From the NCBI RefSeq assembly GCF_000730425.1, contig NZ_CP008896.1:2542001-2606000 (forward strand): a stretch of 64,000 nt of DNA, written 5' to 3'. Positions 52,175 through 62,590 of this stretch are shown here, piece by piece. The position numbers and the translations under genes were made by a program. The stretch's first letter is position 1. Every line of letters begins with the position of its first letter. The DNA is from Pseudomonas fluorescens (GTDB taxonomy: Bacteria > Pseudomonadota > Gammaproteobacteria > Pseudomonadales > Pseudomonadaceae). Below the pieces are notes generated by a model that made no database searches, was not told where the DNA came from, and saw only the letters and a list, made by a program, of their open reading frames with translations.

Positions 52175-53127
52175 TTGATCTGTCGCCCCTCGCCCGCCAT
52201 CTGGTCGGCACTCCCCTGGCCGTATGGGCCCAGGGCCTGCAAGCACAACTCGATGCAAAAATGGAAAAAGGCCATGGCGACCTGGCGCGCTGGCAAAGTG
52301 CGCTGGACGCCCTGCCCAAGATTCTGCCAAGCGAAGTCGACCTGCTGAACGACCTGACCCTCGACACCGATTGCGATGACGCAACCCGCACGCAGATGCA
52401 TGCCGCGTTGATGGGCCTGAGCCCGTGGCGCAAAGGCCCGTTCAAGCTGTTCGGGGTACATGTGGACACCGAATGGCGCTCGGACTGGAAATGGTCGCGG
52501 GTCGCGCCGCACCTGGACCTTGCGGGCAAACGCATCCTCGATGTGGGCTGTGGCAACGGCTATTACATGTGGCGCATGCTTGGCGCCGGCGCCGACAGTG
52601 TGATTGGCGTCGACCCCAACTGGCTGTTTTTCTGCCAGTTCCAGGCGGTGCAGCGCTACCTGTCGGCACCTAACGCCTGGCACCTGCCGTTCCCGTTTGA
52701 AGATTTGCCGCCGAACATGGAAGGTTTCGACACCGTGTTCTCCATGGGCGTGTTCTACCACCGCCGCTCGCCTATCGAGCATTTGCTGGCGCTCAAGGAC
52801 TGCCTGGTCAAGGGCGGCGAACTGGTGCTGGAGACGTTGGTGATCGAGGGCGATCAACAACAGGTGCTGGTCCCCGAGGACCGCTACGCGCAGATGCGCA
52901 ATGTGTGGTTCCTGCCATCGGTGCCAGCGCTGATGCTGTGGCTGCGCCGTGCTGGCTTCAGCGATGTGCGTTGCGTGGATGTAAGCGTGACCACGGTCGA
53001 GGAACAGCGTGGCACGGAGTGGATGAAGTATCAGTCCCTGAGCGACTTCCTCGCCCCTGAGGATCACAGCAAGACGATTGAAGGGCTGCCGGCGCCGATG
53101 CGGGCGGTGATCATCGCCAAGAAATAA
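52171..53127 (+). CDS. cmoB: tRNA U34 carboxymethyltransferase CmoB
   Basis: 318 residues with the CmoB core: [20 protein letters not shown], the SAM-binding [20 protein letters not shown] and [14 protein letters not shown]. It transfers the carboxymethyl group from carboxy-SAM to 5-hydroxyuridine-34 in several tRNAs, broadening codon reading. It overlaps the cmoA stop by four bases. Confidence 0.96.
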   Translation: MIDLSPLARHLVGTPLAVWAQGLQAQLDAKMEKGHGDLARWQSALDALPKILPSEVDLLNDLTLDTDCDDATRTQMHAALMGLSPWRKGPFKLFGVHVDTEWRSDWKWSRVAPHLDLAGKRILDVGCGNGYYMWRMLGAGADSVIGVDPNWLFFCQFQAVQRYLSAPNAWHLPFPFEDLPPNMEGFDTVFSMGVFYHRRSPIEHLLALKDCLVKGGELVLETLVIEGDQQQVLVPEDRYAQMRNVWFLPSVPALMLWLRRAGFSDVRCVDVSVTTVEEQRGTEWMKYQSLSDFLAPEDHSKTIEGLPAPMRAVIIAKK

Positions 53128-53137
53128 CCCATGTCCT

Positions 53138-53203
53138 GTAGGGGCCGGCTTGCCGGCGATAGCGGTGATTCAGGCCGCCATCGCCGGCAAGCCGGCTCCT
53201 ACA
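53138..53203. repeat. REP element pair, GTAGGAGCCGGCTTGCCGGC family
   Basis: TGTAGGGGCCGGCTTGCCGG with ATCGCCGGCAAGCCGGCTCC, separated by about 26 bases, in the converging gap between cmoB and tadA. Confidence 0.85.
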
Positions 53204-53226
53204 TTGATTGGTTTTTTACATTGAGA

Positions 53227-53724
53227 TCAGGCGCTGGGCTTGGCCCTTCTGGCCTTGAAGAACTCACTCAGCACCGCCCCGCACTCCTCGGCCAGCACCC
53301 CGCCTTCGTACACCACCCGATGGTTCAAGAAGCCCTGGGTAAAGAACTGCCCCTGGCTTTGCGCAACCCCCGCCTTGGGCTCCAACGCGCCGTACACCAC
53401 CCGGGCAATGCGTGAATGCACGATCAGCCCGGCGCACATGCTGCACGGTTCCAGGGTCACATACAGCGTGCTGCCCGGCAGTCGATAGTTGCTGACAGCC
53501 CGGGCCGCCGCGCGGATGGCGACCATCTCGGCATGGGCGCTCGGATCGCTGCCGCTGATCGGGCAATTGAAGCCGCGACCGATGATTTCGCCACCCTGCA
53601 CCAGCACCGCGCCCACCGGTACTTCACCCAGTGCTGCACCTTGGGCGGCGAGGGCCAGGGCTTCGCGCATGAAGTCCTGGTCACGGCTGCGGTCTATAAT
53701 CGCCGTCGGGCGAATCTGGCGCAT
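53227..53724 (-). CDS. tadA: tRNA-specific adenosine deaminase TadA
   Basis: 165 residues from ATG 53724 (a longer upstream frame overlaps the oxidase gene and is not used). It has the deaminase motifs HAEMVAI (zinc His and catalytic Glu) and PCSMCAG (two zinc Cys), and EVPVGAVLVQGGEIIGRGFN at the N-terminal side. It converts adenosine-34 to inosine in tRNA-Arg. The start overlaps the stop of the multicopper oxidase gene by one base (TGATG). Confidence 0.95.
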   Translation of the reverse strand: MRQIRPTAIIDRSRDQDFMREALALAAQGAALGEVPVGAVLVQGGEIIGRGFNCPISGSDPSAHAEMVAIRAAARAVSNYRLPGSTLYVTLEPCSMCAGLIVHSRIARVVYGALEPKAGVAQSQGQFFTQGFLNHRVVYEGGVLAEECGAVLSEFFKARRAKPSA

Positions 53725-55106
53725 CACGCCACCTCGATGGCGGCCATCAGGCCGGTTTCCATATGGTCGATCACATGGCAATGGAACATCCACACCCCAG
53801 GGTTATCCGCCACCAACGCCACACGGGCCCGCTCGTTCTTGCCCAGCAGGTAGGTATCGGTGAAGTACGGCGTGACCTTGTGGCGATTCGAGGCGATGAC
53901 CTTGAAGCTCATGCCATGCAAGTGGATCGGGTGCTGGTACTGAGTCATGTTCTTGAGTTCAAAAATGTAGCTCTTGCCCAATTGGAGCTTGGCAATCGGG
54001 CGGTCGGCGCAGGTCTTGTCGGTGATGTCCCAGGCCTGGCCGTTGATCTGCCACAGGCTCGGCGGCTTGCCGTTTTCGACGTTGACCGAAACCGAGCCGA
54101 CCCATTCGAAATTGAAGTTGAGTTTCTCGGCAGTGGCCAGGTCCGGCTCGGCAATCGGGTTGGCCGGCAAGGCAGGCGGCCACTCGCCAGGGGCATCGGC
54201 GTTGGCCACCGAGCGGAAAGTACCCAGGCGCACCGGGCCGTTGCGAATCGACAGTTCTTCACCGGCCGGCGGGGCCTTGATCGCCAGGCAGATGCGCATG
54301 CCCGGGCCCAGCCAGTATTCCTTGCCCAGGGGCCGTGGCTCGATGGGGTTGCCGTCCAGCGCATAGATCTGAGCGTCGACGTTGGGGATATTCAGGCGAT
54401 AGGTCAGGGTGTTATCGAGGTTGAGCAGGCGTACGCGGGTGATTTGCCCGGCGGGCAGGTCAATCACCGCCTGGGGCACGCCGTTGATGGTCGACAGGCG
54501 CCCGGCCGTACCGCCACGGGCGGCTTCGCGGGGGATGCTGAACTCGACAAATTCACCCTGTTCGTCGATATGCCAGTTTTTCAGGCTCAGGGTGCGCTCA
54601 TGCTTGAAGCCAGTGGGCTCGCGCTCCTCGACAATCAATGGGCCGACCAGGCCACGGCCCAGCTCTTCGCTGCTGCTGACATGGGGGTGATACCAGTAGC
54701 TGCCGGCATCGGGCACGCGGAATTGGTAGTCGAAGTACTCGCCGGGCAATACCGGCAGTTGCGAGACATAAGGCACGCCGTCCATTTCCAGGGGCAGGCG
54801 GATGCCGTGCCAGTGGATGGTGGTGGCGACCGGCAGGTGGTTGATAAAGCGCACCCGCAGCCATTCGCCCTGACGCACGCGCAACTCGGTGCCCGGCGCC
54901 GAGGGACCGAACGCCCAGGCCTGGGTGGTGTGCCCCGGCACCAGTTCCACGTCCAGGGGCGCAGCGATCAACTCGTAATCGCGCCCGGCGCTGGCGTCCG
55001 CGACTTTCCCCAGCCAGTAGCGGTAGGCACCACCGGCACCGACGCCCACCACTGCCAGGCCGGCGAGGCCACCAAGGATTTGTCGACGGGAAAAGGATCG
55101 GGACAC
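53724..55106 (-). CDS. Tat-exported multicopper oxidase
   Basis: 460 residues from GTG 55106 (GAGG five bases upstream; the frame to 55259 extends into the REP element). The N-terminus VSRSFSRRQILGGLAGLAVV is a twin-arginine signal. Copper ligands are clear: HWHG, WYHPH, HPIHLHG and the type-1/3 cluster HCHVIDHMETG. It may oxidise Cu(I), laccase-type phenols or metals in the periplasm; there is no methionine-rich CueO-like insert in the part I can judge. It is linked by overlap to tadA. The function assignment within the family is open. Confidence 0.88.
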   Translation of the reverse strand: MSRSFSRRQILGGLAGLAVVGVGAGGAYRYWLGKVADASAGRDYELIAAPLDVELVPGHTTQAWAFGPSAPGTELRVRQGEWLRVRFINHLPVATTIHWHGIRLPLEMDGVPYVSQLPVLPGEYFDYQFRVPDAGSYWYHPHVSSSEELGRGLVGPLIVEEREPTGFKHERTLSLKNWHIDEQGEFVEFSIPREAARGGTAGRLSTINGVPQAVIDLPAGQITRVRLLNLDNTLTYRLNIPNVDAQIYALDGNPIEPRPLGKEYWLGPGMRICLAIKAPPAGEELSIRNGPVRLGTFRSVANADAPGEWPPALPANPIAEPDLATAEKLNFNFEWVGSVSVNVENGKPPSLWQINGQAWDITDKTCADRPIAKLQLGKSYIFELKNMTQYQHPIHLHGMSFKVIASNRHKVTPYFTDTYLLGKNERARVALVADNPGVWMFHCHVIDHMETGLMAAIEVA

Positions 55107-55199
55107 AACAACCTCACGTATCTGCGCGGGCGCAGGGCCCGCAAAGGGCAAATACGATACACCCCCGCAGGCTAAACAGTAAGGCTTCGCATTGCCGCA

Positions 55200-55289
55200 T
55201 GTGGGAGCGGGCTTGCTCGCGAAAGCGGTGGGCCAGTCAATATCTCCGCTGACCGACACGCCGTCTTCGCGGGCAAGCCCGCTCCCACA
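55200..55289. repeat. REP element pair, GGGAGCGGGCTTGCTCGCG family
   Basis: TGTGGGAGCGGGCTTGCTCG and the complementary CGGGCAAGCCCGCTCCCACA, with a spacer of about 45 bases, between the multicopper oxidase and pdxJ. Confidence 0.9.
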
Positions 55290-55308
55290 GGGGGATTGCG
55301 GTGTGGCT

Positions 55309-56052
55309 TCAGGCCTTTGCAGCAGCCAGGATCAGCGCTTTCATCTCGGCCACAGCACCTTTGAAACCGACGAACAACGCATGGGCCACCAGCGCGTGGC
55401 CGATGTTCAGTTCGTTGATGCCTTTGATCGCAGCCACCGCTTCAACGTTGTGGTAGTGCAGGCCGTGGCCGGCATTGACGATCAAGCCTTCCTTGAGGCC
55501 ACAGGCCACGCTGTCGATGATGCGTTGCAGTTCGTCGGCAACTTCGGCCGGGGTGGTGGCATCGGCATAGCGTCCGGTATGCAGTTCAATGGCCGGTGCG
55601 CCCACGCGGCGCGAGGCTTCAATCTGCCGCTCGTCGGCATCGATAAACAGCGAGACTTCGCTACCGATCTGCGACAGGCGCTCGACCGCCGCTTTGATCC
55701 GCGCTTCCTGGCCAGCCACATCCAGGCCACCTTCGGTGGTCAGTTCCTGGCGGGTTTCCGGGACCAGGCAGATATGCGCCGGGCGGATGCGCTCGGCGAA
55801 GGCCATCATTTCTTCGGTGATGCCCATCTCGAAGTTCATGCGGGTCTGCAGCACGTCCTTGAGCACCAGCACGTCGCGTTCCTGGATGTGCCGGCGGTCT
55901 TCGCGCAGGTGCACGGTGATACCGTCGGCGCCGGCTTCTTCGGCATCCAGTGCGGCCTTGACCGGATCAGGGTAGCGGGTGCCCCGGGCCTGGCGCAGGG
56001 TGGCGACGTGGTCGATGTTGACACCAAGAAGAATGCGATTGCTGGTGGTCAC
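55309..56052 (-). CDS. pdxJ: Pyridoxine 5'-phosphate synthase PdxJ
   Basis: 247 residues from GTG 56052 (CAGGAG nine bases upstream). [20 protein letters not shown] and [19 protein letters not shown] are diagnostic. It condenses 1-deoxyxylulose 5-phosphate with 3-amino-2-oxopropyl phosphate to pyridoxine 5'-phosphate (vitamin B6). It follows recO on the minus strand, an arrangement common in gamma-proteobacteria. I see no acpS immediately after it, as in some relatives. Confidence 0.96.
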   Translation of the reverse strand: MTTSNRILLGVNIDHVATLRQARGTRYPDPVKAALDAEEAGADGITVHLREDRRHIQERDVLVLKDVLQTRMNFEMGITEEMMAFAERIRPAHICLVPETRQELTTEGGLDVAGQEARIKAAVERLSQIGSEVSLFIDADERQIEASRRVGAPAIELHTGRYADATTPAEVADELQRIIDSVACGLKEGLIVNAGHGLHYHNVEAVAAIKGINELNIGHALVAHALFVGFKGAVAEMKALILAAAKA

Positions 56053-56103
56053 GGAAGCGCTCCTGAAAAGGGAAAGAATCGGCGCACAGCATACACGGGG
56101 ATG

Positions 56104-56793
56104 TCAGGGCTTTCGAAACAACTCGCGACTGACCAGTGGCCGGCCGCCCAGATGCACGGCCAACGCCTGACGCATCAGGCGCTTGGCAGCAGACAGGGCG
56201 CCGGGGGCGCTCCAGTCGGCCTCGGCCATGGCCAGCAACTCGGCCCCCTGGAACAGGCCGGGCTGCAGCAGGTAGACACGCTCAAGGCCAGCATCCACTT
56301 GCAGACGATACATGCCGTCACTGGCGATGGGCTCGCCGTGCAGGTCATTGTTCAATTCAAAGCCGTAGCCCAGATCGTCGAGCAGGCGCCATTCAAAGGC
56401 TCGCAGCAGCGGCTCCAGGGGGCGGCCTTCAGCCAGGGCCAGCAAGGTGGCCGCGTAGTGATCGAAGACCCCAGGGTGTGGGTCTTCAGCGGGCAGCAGG
56501 CGGATCAGCAGTTCATTGAGGTACAGGCCGCTGAACAGCGCCTCGCCATTGAGCCAGGCAGAGGTGCCGACGCTTTCCAGGCGGCCGACATTTTTCAACT
56601 CGCCCTTGCCGCGAAACTCCACGTCCAGAGCCACGAATGGCCGCGCCTGCGTCCCCGCCTTGCCCCGCGCACTGCGCAATACCGCGCGCAGGCGGCCTTG
56701 GGGCGTGAGGAAGTCCACCAGGGCGCTGGTCTCGCGGTAGGCGCGGCTGTGCAGGACGTAGGCGGGTTGGCTGGGAGGTGGGGATTGGGACAT
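56104..56793 (-). CDS. recO: DNA repair protein RecO
   Basis: 229 residues. [20 protein letters not shown] at the N-terminus is the OB-fold opening of RecO, and the helical C-terminal domain is recognisable. It loads RecA with RecR in the RecFOR recombination pathway. It is separated from era by a REP element and from pdxJ by 51 bases; the order era-recO-pdxJ is conserved. Confidence 0.93.
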   Translation of the reverse strand: MSQSPPPSQPAYVLHSRAYRETSALVDFLTPQGRLRAVLRSARGKAGTQARPFVALDVEFRGKGELKNVGRLESVGTSAWLNGEALFSGLYLNELLIRLLPAEDPHPGVFDHYAATLLALAEGRPLEPLLRAFEWRLLDDLGYGFELNNDLHGEPIASDGMYRLQVDAGLERVYLLQPGLFQGAELLAMAEADWSAPGALSAAKRLMRQALAVHLGGRPLVSRELFRKP

Positions 56794-56839
56794 TGGGTTC
56801 TCGCTGACGAAACACGGTCTTGAAAACTACGACGATCCA

Positions 56840-56931
56840 ATGTGGGAGCGGGCTTGCTCACGAATGCAGTGGGCCAGCCAACGCATCCGGTGACTGACCC
56901 ACTGCATTCGCGAGCAAGCCCGCTCCCACAT
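56840..56931. repeat. REP element pair, GGGAGCGGGCTTGCTCGCG family
   Basis: TGTGGGAGCGGGCTTGCTCA and its complement, both continuing into CGAATGCAGTGGG(C/T)CA, form a long inverted repeat between era and recO, within what would otherwise be one operon. Confidence 0.9.
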
Positions 56932-56959
56932 TTTGTCCTGCGATGTGACTGGAAACTGC

Positions 56960-57862
56960 TTACAGGTCGCCGTAACCCAGGGAGCGCAGCGCACGCTCGT
57001 CATCGGACCAGCCACCCTTAACCTTCACCCACAGGTTAAGCATGATCTTGGAATCGAACAGCAATTCCATGTCCTTGCGCGCTTCGGTGCCGATGCGCTT
57101 GATGCGCTCGCCCTTGTCGCCAATGATGATTTTCTTCTGGCCGTCACGTTCGACGAGGATCAGCGCATGGATATGCAGGGTCTTGCCCTGCTGCTTGAAC
57201 TCTTCGATTTCCACGGTGATCTGGTACGGCAGCTCGGCGCCCATCTGGCGCATGATTTTCTCGCGTACCAGTTCGGCGGCGAGGAAACGGCTGCTGCGGT
57301 CGGTGATCTGGTCTTCCGGGAAGAAGTGCTCGTTCTCCGGCAGGTAGCCGGCGATCACCCGCTCCAGGGCCTCAAGATTGTGCCCGTGCTGGGCCGAGAT
57401 TGGCATGATCTGGGCGTTCGGCAGTTGTTCCTGCAACCAGCTCAGGTGCGGCATAAGCTCGGCTTTGTCTTCGATTCGGTCGGTCTTGTTCAAGGCGACG
57501 ATCAACGGGCCGGTGACGTACTGCACGCGCTCCAGCACCATCTGGTCTTCATCGGTCCACTTGGTGCGATCGACTACGAAGATCACCACGTCGACGTCTT
57601 TCAACGCCGCCGAAGCGGTCTTGTTCATATAGCGGTTCAGGGCTTTCTCGCCACCTTTGTGCATACCTGGGGTGTCGACGTAGACCGCTTGCACATTGCC
57701 TTCGGTCTTGATGCCCAGCATGTTGTGGCGGGTGGTCTGCGGCTTGCGCGAGGTGATCGCCAGCTTCTGCCCCAGGATATGGTTGAGCAGCGTGGACTTG
57801 CCCACGTTCGGGCGGCCGACGATGGCAACATAGCCACAGCGTGTTGCGGTTGAATCAGTCAT
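56960..57862 (-). CDS. era: Ribosome-assembly GTPase Era
   Basis: 300 residues from ATG 57862. GTPase motifs are [13 protein letters not shown] and NKTD, and the C-terminal KH domain includes [20 protein letters not shown]. Era binds the 3' end of 16S rRNA and is essential for 30S maturation. It overlaps the rnc stop by eight bases, so rnc and era are co-translated. Confidence 0.97.
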   Translation of the reverse strand: MTDSTATRCGYVAIVGRPNVGKSTLLNHILGQKLAITSRKPQTTRHNMLGIKTEGNVQAVYVDTPGMHKGGEKALNRYMNKTASAALKDVDVVIFVVDRTKWTDEDQMVLERVQYVTGPLIVALNKTDRIEDKAELMPHLSWLQEQLPNAQIMPISAQHGHNLEALERVIAGYLPENEHFFPEDQITDRSSRFLAAELVREKIMRQMGAELPYQITVEIEEFKQQGKTLHIHALILVERDGQKKIIIGDKGERIKRIGTEARKDMELLFDSKIMLNLWVKVKGGWSDDERALRSLGYGDL

Positions 57863-58544
57863 GGCCATTCTCCACGCCCAGGGCAATCAGTGCTGCAGCG
57901 GCCGCTACCTGTTCGGCAATACGACGGCTCACACCCTGACCTCGGCTTTTTTCGTTCAATAAGGTGACTTCGCATTCGACGAAGAACACACGGCAATGCG
58001 GCTCACCCTGGATATCCACCACTTCGTAGCGCGGCAGTTCGCAGCCGCGCGACTGCAAAAATTCCTGCAGCCGGGTCTTGGGATCCTTGTTGGTATCCAC
58101 CAGGGTCAGGCTGTCGATTTCCGACGCCAGCCAGGCCATGACCCGCTCCTTGGCCACTTCCATTCCAGCATCGAGGTAGATCGCACCGATCAGGGCTTCC
58201 AGGGCATCGGCCAGGATCGACTCGCGGCGGAAACCGCCGCTTTTCAACTCGCCGGAACCCAGGCGCAGGTATTCGCCCAGGTCGAAGCCACGGGCCAATA
58301 CGGCCAGGGTCTCACCTTTCACCAGGCGCGCGCGCAGGCGCGACAGCTGGCCTTCACGGGCCAGGGGGAAGCGGTTGAACAGGGCTTCGCCAGCGGCGAA
58401 GTTGAGGATGGCATCACCGAGGAACTCCAGGCGTTCGTTGTTGCGCCCGGCAAAACTGCGGTGTGTGAGGGCAAGGACCATCAATTCCTGATCCTTGAAG
58501 GTGTAGCCGAGCTGACGCTCAAGACGACTCAAAGAAACGCTCAC
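57855..58544 (-). CDS. rnc: Ribonuclease III
   Basis: 229 residues from GTG 58544. The catalytic signature [20 protein letters not shown] carries the conserved acidic residues, and a C-terminal double-stranded RNA-binding domain (about 155-225) is seen. RNase III processes ribosomal RNA precursors and regulatory duplexes. It lies upstream of era and is separated from lepB by a terminator-like hairpin, so rnc-era-recO may form its own transcription unit. Confidence 0.96.
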   Translation of the reverse strand: MSVSLSRLERQLGYTFKDQELMVLALTHRSFAGRNNERLEFLGDAILNFAAGEALFNRFPLAREGQLSRLRARLVKGETLAVLARGFDLGEYLRLGSGELKSGGFRRESILADALEALIGAIYLDAGMEVAKERVMAWLASEIDSLTLVDTNKDPKTRLQEFLQSRGCELPRYEVVDIQGEPHCRVFFVECEVTLLNEKSRGQGVSRRIAEQVAAAAALIALGVENGHD

Positions 58545-58659
58545 GGTTTACCTACTTTCAGTACGTGGCGGCAAGGGCCATCGACGATTAACGCTGTGTT
58601 CAAATTCAAATCCTGGCAATGCTGCGTGTTGCTCGAGGCCGGACCAATGTCCAAGCCCC

Positions 58660-58692
58660 AGAAAAGCATTCGGCGCTGTGTTCACAGCGCCG
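58660..58692 (-). terminator. Terminator-like hairpin after lepB
   Basis: GGCGCTGTG and CACAGCGCC form a nine-base-pair stem with a two-base closed loop region, followed on the minus strand by GAATGCTTTT. It suggests that lepA-lepB transcription ends before rnc. Confidence 0.65.
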
Positions 58693-58698
58693 CATGGA

Positions 58699-59553
58699 TT
58701 ACTTGATCAGCCCCACCCGCGAGAAGTTCGGCAGGTGGCTGAGTTTGGGTTCCGGCCAGCTCATCCAGACCGCGAAGGCCTTGCCGACGATATTCTGGTC
58801 GGGAACCATGCCCAGCAGTTCCTTGGGAATGCTTGGGTCATCCCAGTAGCGGCTGTCATTGGAGTTGTCGCGGTTGTCGCCCATCATGAAGTAGTGCCCG
58901 GCAGGCACTGTCCACTGGTTGTCGGGCAGCGAACGGTAGCGGCTCATTTCCTTACGGATCTGGTGCTCTACCGCCCCGAGTTTTTCCTGGTACAACTCGG
59001 CGCTGCCCAGGGTGTTCGGCTCGGAACCGATGAGTTTCTCGGCCACCGGCTCGCCATTGACGAACAGGCGCTTGTCGCTGGTGTAGCGAATCACGTCACC
59101 CGGCAGGCCGACCACACGCTTGATGTAGTTGACGTTCGGGTCGCTTGGGTAGCGGAACACCATCACATCGCCGCGCTGCGGGTCACCCACCTCGATGATT
59201 TTCTTGTCGATCACCGGCAAGCGGATCCCGTAGGAAAACTTGTTCACCAGGATGAAGTCACCCACATCCAGGGTTGGCTTCATCGAGCCCGAAGGAATCT
59301 GGAACGGCTCGACCAGAAACGAGCGCAGCACCAGCACGATGAACAACACCGGGAAGAACGACTTGCCGTATTCAACCAGCAAAGGTTCTTTGTTCAGCTT
59401 CTCGATCACCACGCCATCGGGCTGGCTGACGCTGCCCTGATAGGACGCGATGGCCGCCCGACGGCGCGGGGCGAAGAACAGCAGATCGAGCAGCGCCAAG
59501 AGACCACAGACGGCAACGGCGATGACCAGCAACAGCGGGAAATTTAGTGACAT
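58699..59553 (-). CDS. lepB: Signal peptidase I
   Basis: 284 residues with N-terminal membrane segments. The catalytic Ser is in PSGSMKPTL, the Lys in YIKRVVGLPGD, and the MGDNRDNSNDSRYW box follows. It removes signal peptides from exported proteins at the outer face of the inner membrane. It follows lepA closely (gap five bases), as is usual. Confidence 0.97.
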   Translation of the reverse strand: MSLNFPLLLVIAVAVCGLLALLDLLFFAPRRRAAIASYQGSVSQPDGVVIEKLNKEPLLVEYGKSFFPVLFIVLVLRSFLVEPFQIPSGSMKPTLDVGDFILVNKFSYGIRLPVIDKKIIEVGDPQRGDVMVFRYPSDPNVNYIKRVVGLPGDVIRYTSDKRLFVNGEPVAEKLIGSEPNTLGSAELYQEKLGAVEHQIRKEMSRYRSLPDNQWTVPAGHYFMMGDNRDNSNDSRYWDDPSIPKELLGMVPDQNIVGKAFAVWMSWPEPKLSHLPNFSRVGLIK

Positions 59554-59558
59554 AGGAC

Positions 59559-61358
59559 CTAACTATCCAACCTGAGCACCGCAAGGAAGGCTTCTTGTGG
59601 AATTTCCACGTTGCCCACTTGCTTCATGCGTTTTTTACCGGCCTTTTGCTTTTCAAGCAGCTTGCGCTTACGGCTTACGTCACCGCCGTAGCATTTGGCC
59701 AGTACGTTCTTTCTGAGTGCCTTGACGGAAGTCCGCGCAATGATCTGCCCGCCAATGGCGGCCTGGATCGCGACGTCGAACATCTGGCGCGGTATCAGTT
59801 CCTTCATCTTCTCGGTCAACTGGCGACCCTTGTAGTGCGCATTGTCCTTGTGGACGATGAGCGCCAGGGCATCAACCTTGTCACCGTTGATCAATACATC
59901 AAGCTTCACCAGATTGGCCGATTGGTAGCGGTCGAAATGGTAATCCAGCGAAGCATAGCCGCGACTGGTGGATTTGAGACGGTCAAAGAAGTCCAGGACC
60001 ACTTCGTTCATCGGCAAATCGTAGGTCACTTGTACCTGGCTACCAAGGAACAGCATGTCGTGCTGTACGCCACGCTTTTCGATACACAGGGTAATAACGT
60101 TGCCCAGGTGTTCCTGCGGCACAAGAATATTGGCCCGCACGATCGGTTCACGCATGTCTTCGATGGACGACAGATCCGGCAGCTTGGACGGGTTGTCGAC
60201 GTAAATCGTTTCACCGGTTTTCAGCGCCAGCTCAAAAATAACGGTTGGCGCGGTAGTGATCAGGTCCAGGTCGTACTCGCGCTCCAGGCGCTCCTGGATG
60301 ATCTCCATGTGCAGCATGCCCAGGAACCCGCAGCGGAAGCCAAAGCCCAGGGCGTCGGAGCTTTCCGGGGTGTACTGCAACGAAGAGTCATTGAGGGTCA
60401 GCTTCTGCAGGGCTTCGCGAAAGTCCTCGAAGTCATCGGAGCTGACCGGGAACAGGCCGGCGTACACCTGCGGCTGGATGCGCTTGAAGCCTGGCAGCAC
60501 GTCGACATCAGGCGTCGAGCTCAAGGTCAGGGTGTCACCGACCGGCGCACCGTGGATGTCCTTGATACCAGCAATGATGAAGCCCACTTCACCGGCCTTC
60601 AGGTCAACGGTGGCGGTGTGCTTGGGGTTGAATACACCGACGCTGTCCACCAGGTGGATCTTGCCGGTGGACTTGACCAGGATCTTGTCGCCCTTCTTCA
60701 CCCGGCCATGGCGCACACGTACCAGGGACACAACGCCCAGGTAGTTGTCGAACCAGGAGTCGATGATCAACGCTTGCAGCGGATCTTCGATGTTGCCGGT
60801 AGGGGCGGGAATGGTCTTGACCAGGCGCTCGAGTACTTCGTCGACGCCCAGGCCGGTCTTGGCACTGCACTCGACGGCGTCGGTGGCATCAATACCGATG
60901 ATTTTTTCGATTTCTTCCTTCACCCGGTCCGGATCGGCCTGCGGCAGGTCGATCTTGTTCAGCACCGGCATGACTTCCAGGCCCTGCTCGATGGCGGTGT
61001 AGCAGTTGGCCACGGACTGGGCTTCTACGCCCTGCCCCGCGTCCACTACCAGCAGCGCCCCTTCACAGGCCGCCAGGGAACGGCTGACTTCGTAGGTAAA
61101 GTCGACGTGGCCCGGGGTGTCAATGAAGTTCAACTGGTACTTGATACCGTCTTTGGCGGTGTAGTACAGGGTGACGCTGTGGGCCTTGATGGTGATCCCG
61201 CGCTCGCGTTCGAGGTCCATGGAGTCCAGGACCTGGGCTTCCATTTCACGCTCGGCAAGGCCGCCGCACATCTGGATGAATCGATCGGCCAGCGTCGACT
61301 TACCATGGTCAATGTGGGCGATGATGGAGAAATTGCGGATATGACTCAAATCACTCAC
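59559..61358 (-). CDS. lepA: Elongation factor 4 (LepA)
   Basis: 599 residues from GTG 61358. G motifs [21 protein letters not shown] and [10 protein letters not shown], plus the LepA-specific C-terminal region ([20 protein letters not shown]). It is a translational GTPase that can back-translocate ribosomes and assist initiation. It is the first gene of the lepA-lepB pair; lptG lies upstream beyond a terminator. Confidence 0.97.
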   Translation of the reverse strand: MSDLSHIRNFSIIAHIDHGKSTLADRFIQMCGGLAEREMEAQVLDSMDLERERGITIKAHSVTLYYTAKDGIKYQLNFIDTPGHVDFTYEVSRSLAACEGALLVVDAGQGVEAQSVANCYTAIEQGLEVMPVLNKIDLPQADPDRVKEEIEKIIGIDATDAVECSAKTGLGVDEVLERLVKTIPAPTGNIEDPLQALIIDSWFDNYLGVVSLVRVRHGRVKKGDKILVKSTGKIHLVDSVGVFNPKHTATVDLKAGEVGFIIAGIKDIHGAPVGDTLTLSSTPDVDVLPGFKRIQPQVYAGLFPVSSDDFEDFREALQKLTLNDSSLQYTPESSDALGFGFRCGFLGMLHMEIIQERLEREYDLDLITTAPTVIFELALKTGETIYVDNPSKLPDLSSIEDMREPIVRANILVPQEHLGNVITLCIEKRGVQHDMLFLGSQVQVTYDLPMNEVVLDFFDRLKSTSRGYASLDYHFDRYQSANLVKLDVLINGDKVDALALIVHKDNAHYKGRQLTEKMKELIPRQMFDVAIQAAIGGQIIARTSVKALRKNVLAKCYGGDVSRKRKLLEKQKAGKKRMKQVGNVEIPQEAFLAVLRLDS

Positions 61359-61460
61359 GGATCAACACTCAAAAAGGCTGCAGGCAGATTGCCCGCTGAA
61401 AAATAGCCGGGAATTGTACCTGATGCTCAGGCCAGACGTCATCTTTGACGACCAATAACA

Positions 61461-61492
61461 AAAATGCCCCGTTCTTGCGAATGGGGCATTTT
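61461..61492. terminator. Bidirectional terminator between lptG and lepA
   Basis: AATGCCCC and GGGGCATT form a stem around a 12-base loop with T-rich tracts on both sides, so it probably ends lptF-lptG transcription. Confidence 0.85.
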
Positions 61493-61510
61493 TTGCTCGA
61501 CAGGCGCGGA

Positions 61511-62590
61511 TCAACCGGCCCGGCGCAGCAGCCAGAACCCGGCCAGGGCACAGATACCGGTCGGCACCAGCACCGCAAACAGCGGCGAGAAGCCAAATAC
61601 CAGGCTCGACGGCCCCAGCAAGTCCTGGGCAATGCGGAAGGTGAAACCTACCAACACCCCGGTAAACACGCGCTGGCCCAGGGTCACCGAGCGCAGCGGG
61701 CCGAAAATAAATGAAATTGCCATCAATACCAGGGCAGCGGTCACCAGGGGCTGCAATACCTTGACCCAAAATGCCAGCCAGTAGCGGCCATTGTTCAGGC
61801 CCTGCTCCTTGAGGTAGTGGATATAGCTCCACAAACCGGAGATCGGCAGGCTTTCCGGGATCATCACGACGGTATTGAGCAGTTCGGGCTTGAGCGCAAT
61901 GTCCCAGGCCTGCGTCGGCTCATTGATCACCTCGGTGCTGGCCTCGGTGCCTTTGCCGGGATTGCGGAAATGGGTGGTGGTGACATCGCTCAACACCCAC
62001 TGGTTGTCACTGAACTGCGCGCGCTTGGCAAAGCTCGACGAGAGCATGTGGCGCTCTTCATCAAAGCGATAACGGGTAACACCCACCAGCAAGCCACCGG
62101 GTTGCACCGCGTTGATGTGGATGAATTCATCGCCCTGACGGTGCCACAGGCCCCGTTTGGAACTCTGGGCGTCACCCGAGCCCTGGGCCAGCGCGCGGTT
62201 GGCCTGGGCCGTGGTTTCTGCCGGTGGCGCCACGTACTCGCCGATCAACACGCTGGCAGCCATCAAGAGCAACATGGGTTTCATCACGGCCCAGACGATG
62301 CGGGAAATGGAGACCCCCGCCGCGCGCATGATAGTCAGTTCGCTGTTGCTGGCCAGGCTGCCCAGGCCGATCAGGCAACCGATCAGCGCGGCCATTGGCA
62401 TCATGTCGTAGAGCCGGCGCGGGGCGGTCAGCGCCACGTAGCTCAGCACGTCGGTGACCGTGTAGGTCTCGGTGACGTTGCCCACTTCATCAATGAAGGC
62501 AAACAACGACGCCAGGCCGAGGATGATGCCCAATACCGCCAGGATGGCGACCAGTACACTGCTACCGATGTAGCGATCCAGCTTACCCAC
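61511..62590 (-). CDS. lptG: LPS export permease LptG
   Basis: 359 residues, six transmembrane helices flanking a periplasmic beta-jellyroll region, typical of the YjgP/YjgQ family. The N-terminus MGKLDRYIGSSVLVAILAVL and the NSELTIMRAAGVS loop are LptG-like. With LptF and LptB it extracts lipopolysaccharide from the inner membrane. It overlaps lptF by eight bases. Confidence 0.95.
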   Translation of the reverse strand: MGKLDRYIGSSVLVAILAVLGIILGLASLFAFIDEVGNVTETYTVTDVLSYVALTAPRRLYDMMPMAALIGCLIGLGSLASNSELTIMRAAGVSISRIVWAVMKPMLLLMAASVLIGEYVAPPAETTAQANRALAQGSGDAQSSKRGLWHRQGDEFIHINAVQPGGLLVGVTRYRFDEERHMLSSSFAKRAQFSDNQWVLSDVTTTHFRNPGKGTEASTEVINEPTQAWDIALKPELLNTVVMIPESLPISGLWSYIHYLKEQGLNNGRYWLAFWVKVLQPLVTAALVLMAISFIFGPLRSVTLGQRVFTGVLVGFTFRIAQDLLGPSSLVFGFSPLFAVLVPTGICALAGFWLLRRAG

